Below, piece by piece: positions 1 to 7,257 of a stretch of 14,468 nt of DNA. A program made the position numbers and the translations under genes. The stretch is from positions 1 through 14,468 of the forward strand of contig JADJBB010000015.1 of the NCBI GenBank assembly GCA_016703965.1, written 5' to 3'. The notes beneath the pieces were generated by a model that saw nothing but the letters and a program-made list of their open reading frames with translations, ran no database searches and was not told where the DNA came from. The stretch comes from Acidobacteriota bacterium (lineage in GTDB: Bacteria; Acidobacteriota; Blastocatellia; Pyrinomonadales; Pyrinomonadaceae). Each line of letters opens with the position of its first letter. Position 1 is the stretch's first letter.

Positions 1-850
1 TTTATCCGTTGACGACAATTTTATCGGCAACAAACGTGAGGTTAGAAATTTCTGCCGGATCTATGTGCATGGTCCGAGCGAAATAATTTTCCATTTTCCT
101 TTTGACGGAAGCAAGCGTAAATCCTCGCCGAAGACGATGTTTTACTCGAGATGATGCAATCCGCCGGTTTTTCACCGTGTCTTTCTCGGTATTGAGACGC
201 CCGCCGCAAGTCTGAAAGAAGCCAACAAATCTCCAGAACACAAAACGCGATCTCCTTGAATCAGTGCGAAAGATCCAACCATGGTATCGAGGTCATGGCG
301 GGTTTTATTGTCGGATTCGATAACGACCTGGACGATATTTTCGGAGCGACAGATCAACTTTATCCGTGACAGTGCAATTCCGCTTGCGATGGTCGGGCTC
401 TTAACTGTCTTCCCGACAGCTTTGGAAGCGTTTGGAGCGTGAAGGCAGACTCGTTCACCAAAGCAGCGGGAATAACACTGATTGTTCATTAAACTTTGTT
501 CCAAAAATGGATCGGCAACGCCTAGTCGAAGGATACAAAGCTATTTTAAGGACCATTTACAGTTCGGAGGAATTCTATCAGCGCGCACTGGACTGCCTAT
601 CACGCGTAAGAAACGATGCGGCAGCATTGCAGCGAGTCAGCGTCATCGGCGTTCTCAGATCCTTCATCAAAATCGTGTTGAGGCTCGGCGTACGGGACCG
701 GGAACGACTAAGATTCTGGAAGTATTTATTCAGCGTCATTAGGCATTACCGCGGAGTCTCGGCAACGGGGTCGCCCTCGCTGCAATGGGATATCACTTTA
801 GAAAGGTGACTGAGATACATTGTTGCAAAAGTGCCTGTAACGGGGTTTAG
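1..850 (+). pseudogene. B12-binding radical SAM protein (DUF4070), 3' part, many frameshifts
   Basis: Joining conserved blocks from all three plus-strand frames gives the second half of a cobalamin-binding-domain radical SAM enzyme. The blocks, in order, are VDDNFIGNKREVRN (from 8), FLPDLCAWSERNNFPF, LTEASVN, LAEDDVLLEMMQSAGFSP, FLGIETPAA-SLKEANK, QNTKRDLLESVRKIQ, GIEVMAGFIVGFDND, FIRDSAIPLAMVGLLT, LWKRLEREGRLVHQSSGNNT, MDRQRLVEGYKAILRTIYS and VALAAMGYHFRKVTE, ending at TAG 848-850. The MDRQ-LIEGYK-ILR-IYS and GYHFRK blocks are typical of the DUF4070 C-terminus. The B12-binding domain and the CxxxCxxC motif must lie left of the window. At least nine frame changes occur, yet conserved blocks are not interrupted by substitutions to stop. 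The longest open piece is 432-809. The substrate cannot be told; relatives modify lipids, hopanoids or bacteriochlorophylls. The gene converges on the decarboxylase, whose stop lies 30 nt away. Confidence 0.8.
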
Positions 851-879
851 GGGCGAAGGGACGCAATCGGCTGGCGGAA

Positions 880-2290
880 TCAGTTTCGCCGACTGATCGG
901 TTTCGGCAAATTCGGAGAAAGAGATCGATTAGGCCATCGCGTGGCCAGAATGTCAGTGATCTCTTGTTCGGTAGTGTCGGGATTTACGAAACAAAATCGC
1001 GATACAGTTTCAGGACCTTCCGGGTTTCTCCATTTAGTGGGAGCGACCAGCTGAATCCTGACTTGTGATTCTTGTAGGTCCACGCGGTAGTCTTCCGCTG
1101 CCATCCTTTCGACATTACAGAACGCAGGACAGGCTAGGTTCACGAACCAGCTCTGTATGTTCGGCTTCAGTGATCAATCGCCCTGCGATTCGAGCTAGTT
1201 CGATCCTGCGTTCGATGGCTTTTCGTACCGATCCGTGCCGTGGTGGCGCCAATGAGAACCACAACGGGAGGCCTCGAACGCGTCGTGTTAGTTGTATCTG
1301 ATAGTCCGACGGATTGAATCCCTGTGCACCTTCATCGCTGAAAATATCGGTAGGAACCTTCCTGGGCGTGGGCCTTTTTGCGAGTTCCGGATCGCGGTAG
1401 ATGATCGCACCGCAATCGTATGGGGAAAATAGCCACTTGTGGGGATCGATCGTGACACTGTCCGAGTGTTCGATACCATTAAATAGATGCCGCACTGAAC
1501 GAGCCGCCAATGCTCCGCCACCGTAGGCGGCATCAACGTGAAACCAGATCTCCTCTGATCTACATATCGTAGCGATACCCGCGAGATCGTCAATTATTCC
1601 CGCGTTGGTCGTACCGGCCGTTGCTATCACAGCGAACACACGGGCACGGTCCTCCGCGGACATCCGAGCAAGGTCTCAGCCAAATGAGAGCCTCTTCGAG
1701 GCGACTTTCGTTTCGATCAGAAGGACATCGGCGTCGATGACCTTCGCCATCGCCTGATCGACGAATGTGCCCCGTTCGGGGGCGATCACGATGCCGGGTG
1801 TTTTAGAATTGCGTTCGTCGCGGTCGCCAATATTCGCGGGCGGTGACCATTGCTGAAAGATTTGCCTCAGTGCCTCCGCTTGTAAAAACACCGAAAGCGC
1901 CAGCGGGCATTCCGGTCAGTGACACCAGCCACGCCATCGCCTGGTTCTCAGCAAAGATGCAGCCGGCTCCTCCAGCCAGAAAAGCTCCGCGAACACTGGT
2001 CGCCGAGGTCACTAGATCCGAACATCACCGCCGCCCTGGTCGGAGATGCGGGAAACGAAGGCAAGATGCCGGGATGATCGATCGGACACTTGCTTTGACC
2101 AAAACGTCCTAAAAAGGGCAAATGCCTTCTCGCCGCCGATGCCCTTAGGTGTGACCGTTTCGCCCATGAGGGCCTTTAGCTCCCTCTGCCTTCTTAGGAA
2201 GCCAAGCTTAGATCGGTGTCAAATACGACTGATCGCGTATTTAATAACGTCGAGCGACATCTCGACAAGATCTATGTCTACGTTGTGCAT
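880..2290 (-). pseudogene. PLP-dependent decarboxylase (aromatic-L-amino-acid/glutamate decarboxylase family), frameshifted
   Basis: This is a group II pyridoxal-phosphate decarboxylase read through several frames. Blocks in order: MHNVDIDLVEMSLDVIKYAI (start ATG at 2290), LKALMGETVTPKGIGGEKAF, SATSVRGAFLAGGAGCIFAE, FTSGGTEANLSAMVTAR, KTPGIVIAPERGTFVDQAMA with IDADVLLIET, then the long open piece 1115-1663. That piece contains VIATAGTTNAGIIDDL, the Asp motif HVDAAYGGGA that binds the pyridine nitrogen, and DPHKWLF, whose Lys forms the Schiff base. The C-terminus continues in another frame (stop 880-882) with RFCFVNPDTTEQEITDILAT. Corrected length is about 470 residues, normal for the family. 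The substrate (Trp, Tyr, DOPA, Glu, Asp) cannot be assigned. The gene follows the YwiC-like gene by 43 nt on the same strand. Its damage is frame changes, like its neighbours. Confidence 0.85.
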
Positions 2291-2333
2291 AAAACTGTGG
2301 GTCGAAAGCGCGCCTTATGTGACTGCTATGGTA

Positions 2334-3148
2334 TCAGATGCTGGCAAAGTGTCCGATCACGACCGACAATACGACGGCCGTGCCGTAGATGATCCTCCCA
2401 GACGCCGATCTGCATCGCTTTCATTCTTGTTCGCCCCGGTGAAAGTCCCGCGATAGCCCGATAGCCAGTACCGACATAGCCAGGATCGTTCAGAAACGGA
2501 CTGAGTCCAGAATAGGCCAGGCTGCGGTCAGAATAAGAGCGCGACATGGGCGAGCGTCGGGACCACACGAGAATGCCGCTTGCCTTTCGAGCCGCAATCG
2601 CTCACGAACATACAGAATAGAGGCAATTGACCTTGATGCAAAGATCGCCCAAAGTGCGATAGCATTCGCGAGCGACATACTGCTGACAGGCCGATCGCTG
2701 CGATCGAGCTGACATAACGACAGCTCCGGTCAGTTCAGGTATCAGCTTTCGGCTTTGCCCCGATGCATCAATATATATTTGAAAAAGAGCTAGCGGCAAG
2801 ACCCAAGTAAAAGGAAGGAGCGGTCGAAAGCCTACGGTTAACAGCGTACCGGCGAGGCCTACGGAGAATATCGCACCGTAGCAAAGCAAAAATCGAAAGG
2901 CCAGGCTCGCACGCTCCCTGTTTCGCATTCCAAAGCGGTCGGCGAGCAGGACCTTTAGCGGTTGCCGTGTGAGAAACGCACCGATAGTAAGACAGGCGAT
3001 CCAGGGAGCTCCGGTTGAATACGCGATCGCCAGACCGGCAATTTGGGGTTCGAGCAAAATGCCCCATCCACCGTGTTCGACCGGAAGAAGCGACTTGCCG
3101 CACTCGAACAACTCTAACTGGTGCTGTTATCGGTGCGGCAGTCGACAT
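2334..3148 (-). pseudogene. YwiC-like family membrane protein, frameshifted
   Basis: The family signature is at the N-terminus: KSLLPVEHGGWGILLEPQIA (compare the usual LPREHGAWG-LLEP), then FLTRQPLKVLLADR (usual FL-R-PLK). Hydrophobic helices follow, then IYIDASGQSRKLIPELTGA (usual Y-DARGRSRELLPELAGA). The open piece is 2602-3111. After a frameshift near 2680 the protein goes on as MSLANAIALWAIFASRSIAS then ILYVRERLRLERQ, then LSPFL and RAIAGLSPGRTRMKAMQIGV, with its final hydrophobic stretch ending VVLSVVIGHFASI at a TGA covering 2334-2336. The likely start is ATG 3148 (MSTAAPITAPV), which needs one frame correction near 3097; the open frame instead begins at a TTG at 3111. The function is unknown. 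In Bacillus subtilis ywiC sits in the nar/fnr region, and here it again sits beside nitrate and NO genes. Confidence 0.8.
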
Positions 3149-3902
3149 GCTTTGGTTCATTCCGAGCGAAAGTGAGGCTCGAGCCTTTTGTTCGAGTTCG
3201 ATAGCACGTGGAAAGAGCAGATTGTTCTCCAAGGTGAATATGCTGGTGCAAGTCGCGCTCAAACTCCCCGAGCCGATGATACAGGGCGGTGAAACTCGGG
3301 CACGCCTCCGCCGGCAGCGTGTAGTCATTCGTAACTCGACGCATATTGACAAGGATTTCGCCGACTTCTTCATGCTCGATGTTCATCATATTCACCGGAT
3401 GCTGAACAGTTCCGAAGGGCGGAAACGCAACGTTAAGATGATTTGAGTAACTATGCTCTAGTTTTTGAATATAAGGGAACAGAACCATTTCTTCTTTCAT
3501 CATGTGCGGTTCCAGATCATCACACAATGCTTGGAAGAGATCTTTCAACTCAAGTAGATATGTATAATGATCACCATGACGGCTCGCGACCTTAGCCATC
3601 AGCGGGGTCAAATGGCTCATTTCGTCGCGTGTATAGACGTGATGTTTATCCAAAATATGATCAACGAGATCGCTCAAGTCCATTTTGGAGAACGATTCTT
3701 GATCACTATTTGTTGATCCACCCAGGACGCCATCGATCTTCTCTTTGACTATTTCCGGACTCGCCCCGACGTTTCGACAGGCGTCATCGAACGGCGTGTC
3801 TCCATGACAACAATAGTCGATCTTGAATTCCTCAAAGACGCGCGTTGTCAACGGCATTTCAAGTGCTATTTCGCGGACCGTTTTACCTTGAACACTGATC
3901 AT
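3114..3902 (-). CDS. ric: RIC/ScdA/YtfE-type di-iron iron-sulfur cluster repair protein, C-terminus frameshifted
   Basis: Cytoplasmic di-iron protein that helps repair iron-sulfur clusters after nitric oxide or oxidative damage. The N-terminal ScdA_N (DUF542) domain is at residues about 1-45, with the TVREIAL motif and the Cys pair FKIDYCCHG at 31-32. A hemerythrin-like four-helix domain follows, with His/Glu iron ligands in HILDKHHVYTRDE, SRHGDHYTYL, LEPHMMKEEMVLFPYI, NIEHEEVGEIL and FERDLHQHIHL. After DLHQHIHL the expected ENNLLFPRAIELEQKA is found in another frame: one extra G in the pair at 3229-3230 (minus-strand reading) causes the switch. The last 34 or so residues of the open frame are therefore probably wrong, and the true stop is probably near 3157. 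A strong GGAGG (complement at 3911-3915) lies 8 nt before the ATG. An FNR-type operator lies upstream. Confidence 0.93.
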   Translation of the reverse strand: MISVQGKTVREIALEMPLTTRVFEEFKIDYCCHGDTPFDDACRNVGASPEIVKEKIDGVLGGSTNSDQESFSKMDLSDLVDHILDKHHVYTRDEMSHLTPLMAKVASRHGDHYTYLLELKDLFQALCDDLEPHMMKEEMVLFPYIQKLEHSYSNHLNVAFPPFGTVQHPVNMMNIEHEEVGEILVNMRRVTNDYTLPAEACPSFTALYHRLGEFERDLHQHIHLGEQSALSTCYRTRTKGSSLTFARNEPKHVDCRTDNSTS

Positions 3903-3934
3903 TAATTAATCCTCCAAATGTATACTCCAGCATA

Positions 3935-3975
3935 ATTGTCGCCGATGTTTACAGGGGGAAATATGATCTCGGTCA
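3935..3975 (-). promoter_or_regulatory. Predicted FNR-type operator and -10 element of the ric gene
   Basis: On the plus strand, 3964-3975 reads TGAT-CTCG-GTCA, a near-palindrome close to the FNR/DNR consensus TTGAT-N4-ATCAA. Its centre is at 3969.5. With the class II spacing of 41.5 nt, the start of transcription would be near 3928, and the hexamer at 3940-3935 on the minus strand is GACAAT, 4 of 6 matches to TATAAT. No good -35 hexamer is needed for this promoter class. The same geometry is found before the DUF7009-like gene. Confidence 0.5.
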
Positions 3976-4018
3976 TGTTCTCAAACTTATGACAGCTCTC
4001 CGAATGACGTTTGCTTCC

Positions 4019-4424
4019 TCATTTATCCTTAAACTTGATTAGTAAGATTGATACTTTTGGCGATGCCTTGATTTCGTGAATCACATCCGGCTCAATCGTA
4101 ACAAGAACCCCCTTCTTGCAGTTCTACTTCTTCTTTTTCTTGGCCGACAATGAGTTTGCCTTCGCCCGCGATACATTGAATCGTAATCGGTTCGGCGGCG
4201 CTATGTGCTTCTAACACGGCCTTGTTGCGCAGCGTGATTTGGACGATTTTTCGGCGTTCACCATCAAAAAGAGGCGTAACCTCTTTATCTTTGCCGTCAC
4301 CGATTTTAGTTTGTAAATTCAACTTTTGCATAATTCTTTCCTGACTATTGACATTAAAACCGATGACCGTAAAAATCATCAGAACAACCCCTAAAACTAC
4401 AGATAAAAATAAAATTTTCTTCAT
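4019..4424 (-). CDS. Membrane-anchored or secreted cupin-domain protein, frameshifted near its end
   Basis: About 134 residues after correction. Residues 1-26 form a hydrophobic signal or anchor (MKKILFLSVVLGVVLMIFTV). A small cupin barrel follows: GERRKIVQITLRNKAVLEAH, then AAEPITIQCIAGEGKLIVGQ and EKEEVELQEG. The open frame stops at 4092 directly after the Gly run. A run of five C at 4108-4112 (G5 on the coding strand) looks one base too long, because the next frame continues as VLVTIEPDVIHEIKASPKVS then ILLIKFKDK and stops at 4019-4021. This restores the second cupin motif with its P-DVIHEI histidine. GGAGG (complement at 4434-4438) precedes the ATG by 9 nt. The ligand is unknown. Its position next to RIC and a Crp/Fnr gene suggests a role in the nitrate/NO response, but that is inference. 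Confidence 0.75.
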
Positions 4425-4652
4425 TTTGACAAACCTCCACCTTGCCTCCGAAACTTTATTAAGATTCAGACAGTAAAAAATACTCGATTAGCCGATCAGA
4501 TTATTTCCCTCTGGTTGAAATCCGAAACCGCGCGTAAAGCGGGCAAAAGCTAATCAAGCTCGCTAGCAACAACACAATTCGGACAATCGCCGGGCCTTTA
4601 TGGTCGGACCGGGAAAATGCTGTTGTAACCCCAAATCGTCGTATCATTGGGC

Positions 4653-5033
4653 TTAGCATGCGGCGTCGCCTTTGGGGTGGGGATAGCGGTCAGACTGGTC
4701 TTCGTCGTTGTGGGCATTTAGACAAACAAAGTCCTTTTCGATCAATATTCTTATTTCAGTATGTTCGTCCGCTAGATAGGTTCCGGCAAGGCTAACCTCG
4801 TCGGAACTGGCCCAGGTATTGGCATCGGAGGCAGGTACGCGAACCACGATTATCCCGTCCGCAAAAGAGGCCGAAAAATTACTGTCGGGCGTCTTTTCGA
4901 GCACGTAGCCAAAGTCGTTTTTTCCTAGCCCAAACCGCACATTGTCCCCTATGGCTCCTGTTTGATCAAAAGTTTTCACTTCGGAGCGGCCCAACCGAAA
5001 ACGAAGAGTGTTTTCTCTAATTCGAAGTTTCAT
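4653..5033 (-). CDS. DUF7009-like conserved protein, intact
   Basis: An uninterrupted 126-residue soluble protein with no signal peptide or membrane segment. The N-terminus MKLRIRENTLRFRLGRSEVK, the central IIVVRVPASDANTWASSDEV and the C-terminal ILIEKDFVCLNAHNDEDQSD with PHP match my memory of the DUF7009 family (MKLRIRGNSIRLRL... VEKDF.CL...DEDQ-D-FPHP). The family has no known biochemical role, and I assign none. The gene lies just downstream of the Crp/Fnr gene on the same strand, with an FNR-type operator in the 88-nt gap, so it probably has its own regulated promoter. The acidic, Cys- and His-containing tail might bind a metal; this is speculation. It is one of the few genes here with no frame damage. 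Confidence 0.75.
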   Translation of the reverse strand: MKLRIRENTLRFRLGRSEVKTFDQTGAIGDNVRFGLGKNDFGYVLEKTPDSNFSASFADGIIVVRVPASDANTWASSDEVSLAGTYLADEHTEIRILIEKDFVCLNAHNDEDQSDRYPHPKGDAAC

Positions 5034-5066
5034 GATCCAATTCTCAACACAAGTCTTGCACTAAGG

Positions 5067-5107
5067 AACTTAGCAGGACACGGCTCAACCAAATATGATC
5101 CAGATCA
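5067..5107 (-). promoter_or_regulatory. Predicted FNR-type operator and extended -10 before the DUF7009-like gene
   Basis: 5096-5107 reads TGAT-CCAG-ATCA, with perfect TGAT/ATCA half-sites at the N4 spacing of the FNR/DNR family. The centre is at 5101.5. A start site 41.5 nt downstream would be at about 5060, and the minus-strand hexamer at 5072-5067 is TAAGTT preceded by TGC, an extended -10. The operator centre lies 68 nt from the ATG, nearly the same distance as at the ric gene. The site overlaps no gene: it lies in the gap after the Crp/Fnr stop codon at 5122-5124. Confidence 0.5.
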
Positions 5108-5121
5108 CCTTTTTACAAGGC

Positions 5122-5772
5122 CTAACGGACAAGAGTACGAAGGTGATCAGTCGTTTCGACGAATATTCTTCCGCCAACTATTTTCAGATATCCCTTTTCC
5201 GCGAGCTTTCGGATGGTCCGGATCGTGGTCTCAAGCGAAAGCCCTGCCATCTCAGCTATATCTTGCCGTCGATGGGTAATCTTCTTGACTTCGCCGCCAT
5301 TCATTTCCCCCGTAAGCCGCAAAATAACGGTCGCAACACGCTGCTCGGCCGATGGCGTGGCCAAAATCTGAACGGTATCGGCCCGGTCACGGAGAATGCC
5401 GCACATGCGGTTAATCACCAGGGACGAAAATTCGGACGATGATCCCATTAAGGCGAGAAAGTCGCCCCTCGGGACCATCAGAAGCTAGCTGTTCTCGATC
5501 GCGACGGCTGTAGCGGGAAACCGCTTTCCGTCCATCGCCGGCGGGATGGCAAATATCTCGCCAGCCTGAAACGTGCCAATGATGATCTCCTTACCCGCCT
5601 CAGGATAGCGAACCATTTTGATCTTTCCAGAAAGTATGATCGGCAAGAATGTGGCCCGATCACCCTCAAAAAAAATGTGCTTACCGCTACCGAACGATCT
5701 TTTGCTGCCAATAGCAAAAAGGTCCTCCGTTAATTCGACACTAAAATGGTCTGATATTTGACTCATAGACAT
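5122..5772 (-). pseudogene. Crp/Fnr-family transcription regulator interrupted by an in-frame TAG
   Basis: Two open pieces in the same frame (5485-5829 and 5122-5478) together make one regulator of about 216 residues. The cyclic-nucleotide-binding-like beta-roll has FEGDRATFLPIILSGKIKMV and GEIFAIPPAMDGKRFPATAV. The dimerisation helix region has VINRMCGILRDRA. The winged helix-turn-helix has ITHRRQDIAEMAGLSLETTI followed by RTIRKLAEKGYLKI. The TAG at 5485-5487 replaces codon 96, in IENS-stop-LLMVPRGDF. I chose ATG 5772 (MSMSQISDHF) because GGGGG lies just upstream. No N-terminal Cys cluster is seen, so it is unlike the oxygen sensor FNR; a haem- or ligand-sensing DNR/NnrR-like role is possible. 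It is the obvious candidate to bind the TGAT-N4-RTCA sites nearby. The stop could be real inactivation or a sequencing error (CAG to TAG is one change). Confidence 0.88.
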
Positions 5773-6161
5773 ATGAAGCCCCCAGCGATTCCCAAAACTT
5801 AATATTTCACATTTCATGAGCCAAATCATAAATCGAACGACCGAATTTGATATTTAATAAAGGAGCATGAGAGGACTCAATGAGATTTTTTCGTCACTTT
5901 TACTAACGAATTGACTGTGATCTATCCCGTTTACGAAGGCCTTCTACTCATTTTTACGTACCGCTATCGATCCGGATCTTCTTTGACCGCGAGTTTTCAC
6001 GCTGCCATCGCATAAATACGCGCCTGGTATTTTCGCCTGTAACGTTTCGAATATATGATAACTATCTAGCCCAAGGAATTGCTCCATTTTTGTAGCACCA
6101 TATTCTTTTAGGTTGGCACTCATTTTGCAAACGACAATGGTTGCCATTTAATGAAAAACGA
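5773..6161. other. Divergent intergenic region between the regulator and the nitrate-reductase operon
   Basis: 389 nt without a convincing gene. It should hold promoters in both directions. On the minus strand TATGAT (complement at 5825-5830) is a 5-of-6 match to a -10 element for the regulator gene, 53 nt before its ATG. On the plus strand TTGAC-TGTG-ATCTA at 5911-5924 is a weak FNR-like site for the downstream operon; no clear -10 follows at the expected distance. A 67-codon minus-strand frame at 5944-6147 has no ribosome site and no recognised similarity, so it is not called as a gene. Confidence 0.45.
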
Positions 6162-7174
6162 ATGCCCATCGATATCACCAAGCCAGCAAATTTGATTAAT
6201 TACCGCGACCCGACCTTGATCGGGCTCGGCGCATCAATGGCTCTGACGGCACTTGTTATTATCGGTTCGCGTAATCTTGAACATTTCGATTCGGCCTTAT
6301 TTGGGTATTTGATCGCGAGTATCGTCGCGTTCGGCGCAATCTTTTTCCGATATGCACTTTGGCTGCAGCGTCCGGCGACGCGGGCATATTTTTCGCGTGG
6401 GCTAAAGCTGTTTTTCCAGCGAAAGAAATTTGCCCGCAATACGATAGACGCGACAAAAACGGTTGGCATAAATATGCTCGCGCAAAAGTTCATCTTTAAA
6501 CGGGCAAAAGCGAGATGGCTGATGCATTTTCTGATCATGTGGGGTTGTATCCTGTCCGCAGCCATCACATTCCCGCTTGTTTGGGGCTGGATACATTTCA
6601 AACTTGAGAACGAGACGGCGTACAGGGCCTATCTATTCGGCTTTCCCGTGCAGTCGATGGACGTCCACAGCGTAATGGCTTTTTTACGTTCAAGGCACTC
6701 AATTTCACTGCCATCATGGTTCTAGCGGGCTGTGCTATTGCGATCCATCGCCGCTTAAAAGACCGCGGAGCAATTGCGGTCCAGCAATTTCTTTTGGATT
6801 TTGTTCCGCATCTTCTGTTGATTGCGATCTGTGTCTCGGGTCTCATGCTAACGGCATCGAGCACGTATTTCGGTGGTTATATGTACTCGTTCATTGCGCT
6901 GAGCCATCAAGCGATCGTGATAATGACGCTTTTCTTCCTACCGTTTGGCAAGCTGTTTCATATCGTCCAGCGTCCGGCCTCGATCGGCGTGGAACTCTAT
7001 CAGCAGCGAGCCAAAGAAATGGAGCAGGCAAAATGTCGGCGGTGCGGCGTAGAATTCGCATCCGTTATGTGGCTCGGCGATCTGAAGAGCGTCGTCGAAA
7101 AAGTTGGTTTTGACTACACAATGGAAAATGGCGAAACATTGCAGGATTATTGTCCGCGTTGCAAACGTGGGTAA
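6162..7174 (+). CDS. NarI/DsrM-like cytochrome b membrane subunit with C-terminal zinc ribbon, one frameshift
   Basis: Integral membrane protein of about 337 residues after correction, open as 6141-6725 and 6716-7174. It has hydrophobic helices at LIGLGASMALTALVIIG, FGYLIASIVAFGAIFFRYAL, WLMHFLIMWGCILSAAITFP, NFTAIMVLAGCAIAI, LLLIAICVSGLML and a last one ending FFLPFGKLFHIV. Candidate haem b ligands are the His in RWLMHF, MDVHSV, FVPHLL, LSHQAI and KLFHIV, so it probably oxidises quinol and passes electrons on. The soluble tail has two CxxC pairs (CRRCG and CPRCK), a zinc-ribbon or rubredoxin-like end. The frame breaks in the T run at 6680-6685: with one more T the sequence reads MAFFTFKALNFTAIMVL. 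ATG 6162 is preferred to the upstream TTG 6141; its ribosome site is weak. First gene of the nitrate-reductase operon. Confidence 0.8.
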
Positions 7175-7257
7175 TGCGAGGCCTGGCATACTCCGTCCTT
7201 ATGGATCGCCCCGATAAGGTGTTTCACGGCTCACGTGCCGACAGCGAATAATAAACA

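Noticed and set aside
172..504. Minus-strand frames at 2-241 and 172-504 that look like possible proteins
   Set aside because: The plus strand here carries continuous blocks of a recognisable radical SAM protein, so these are antisense shadows.
2768..3373. A 201-codon minus-strand frame
   Set aside because: It begins with the shifted C-terminus of RIC (ENNLLFPRAIELEQKA) and then runs out of frame through the YwiC-like gene; it is not a separate gene.
5911..5924. TTGAC-TGTG-ATCTA as an FNR site for the nitrate-reductase operon
   Set aside because: Half-sites are imperfect and no -10 hexamer appears at the distance used by the two better sites, so it is mentioned only in the intergenic entry.
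5944..6147. Minus-strand frame of 67 codons in the divergent promoter region
   Set aside because: No ribosome-binding site, no recognised motif, and it sits where regulatory DNA is expected.
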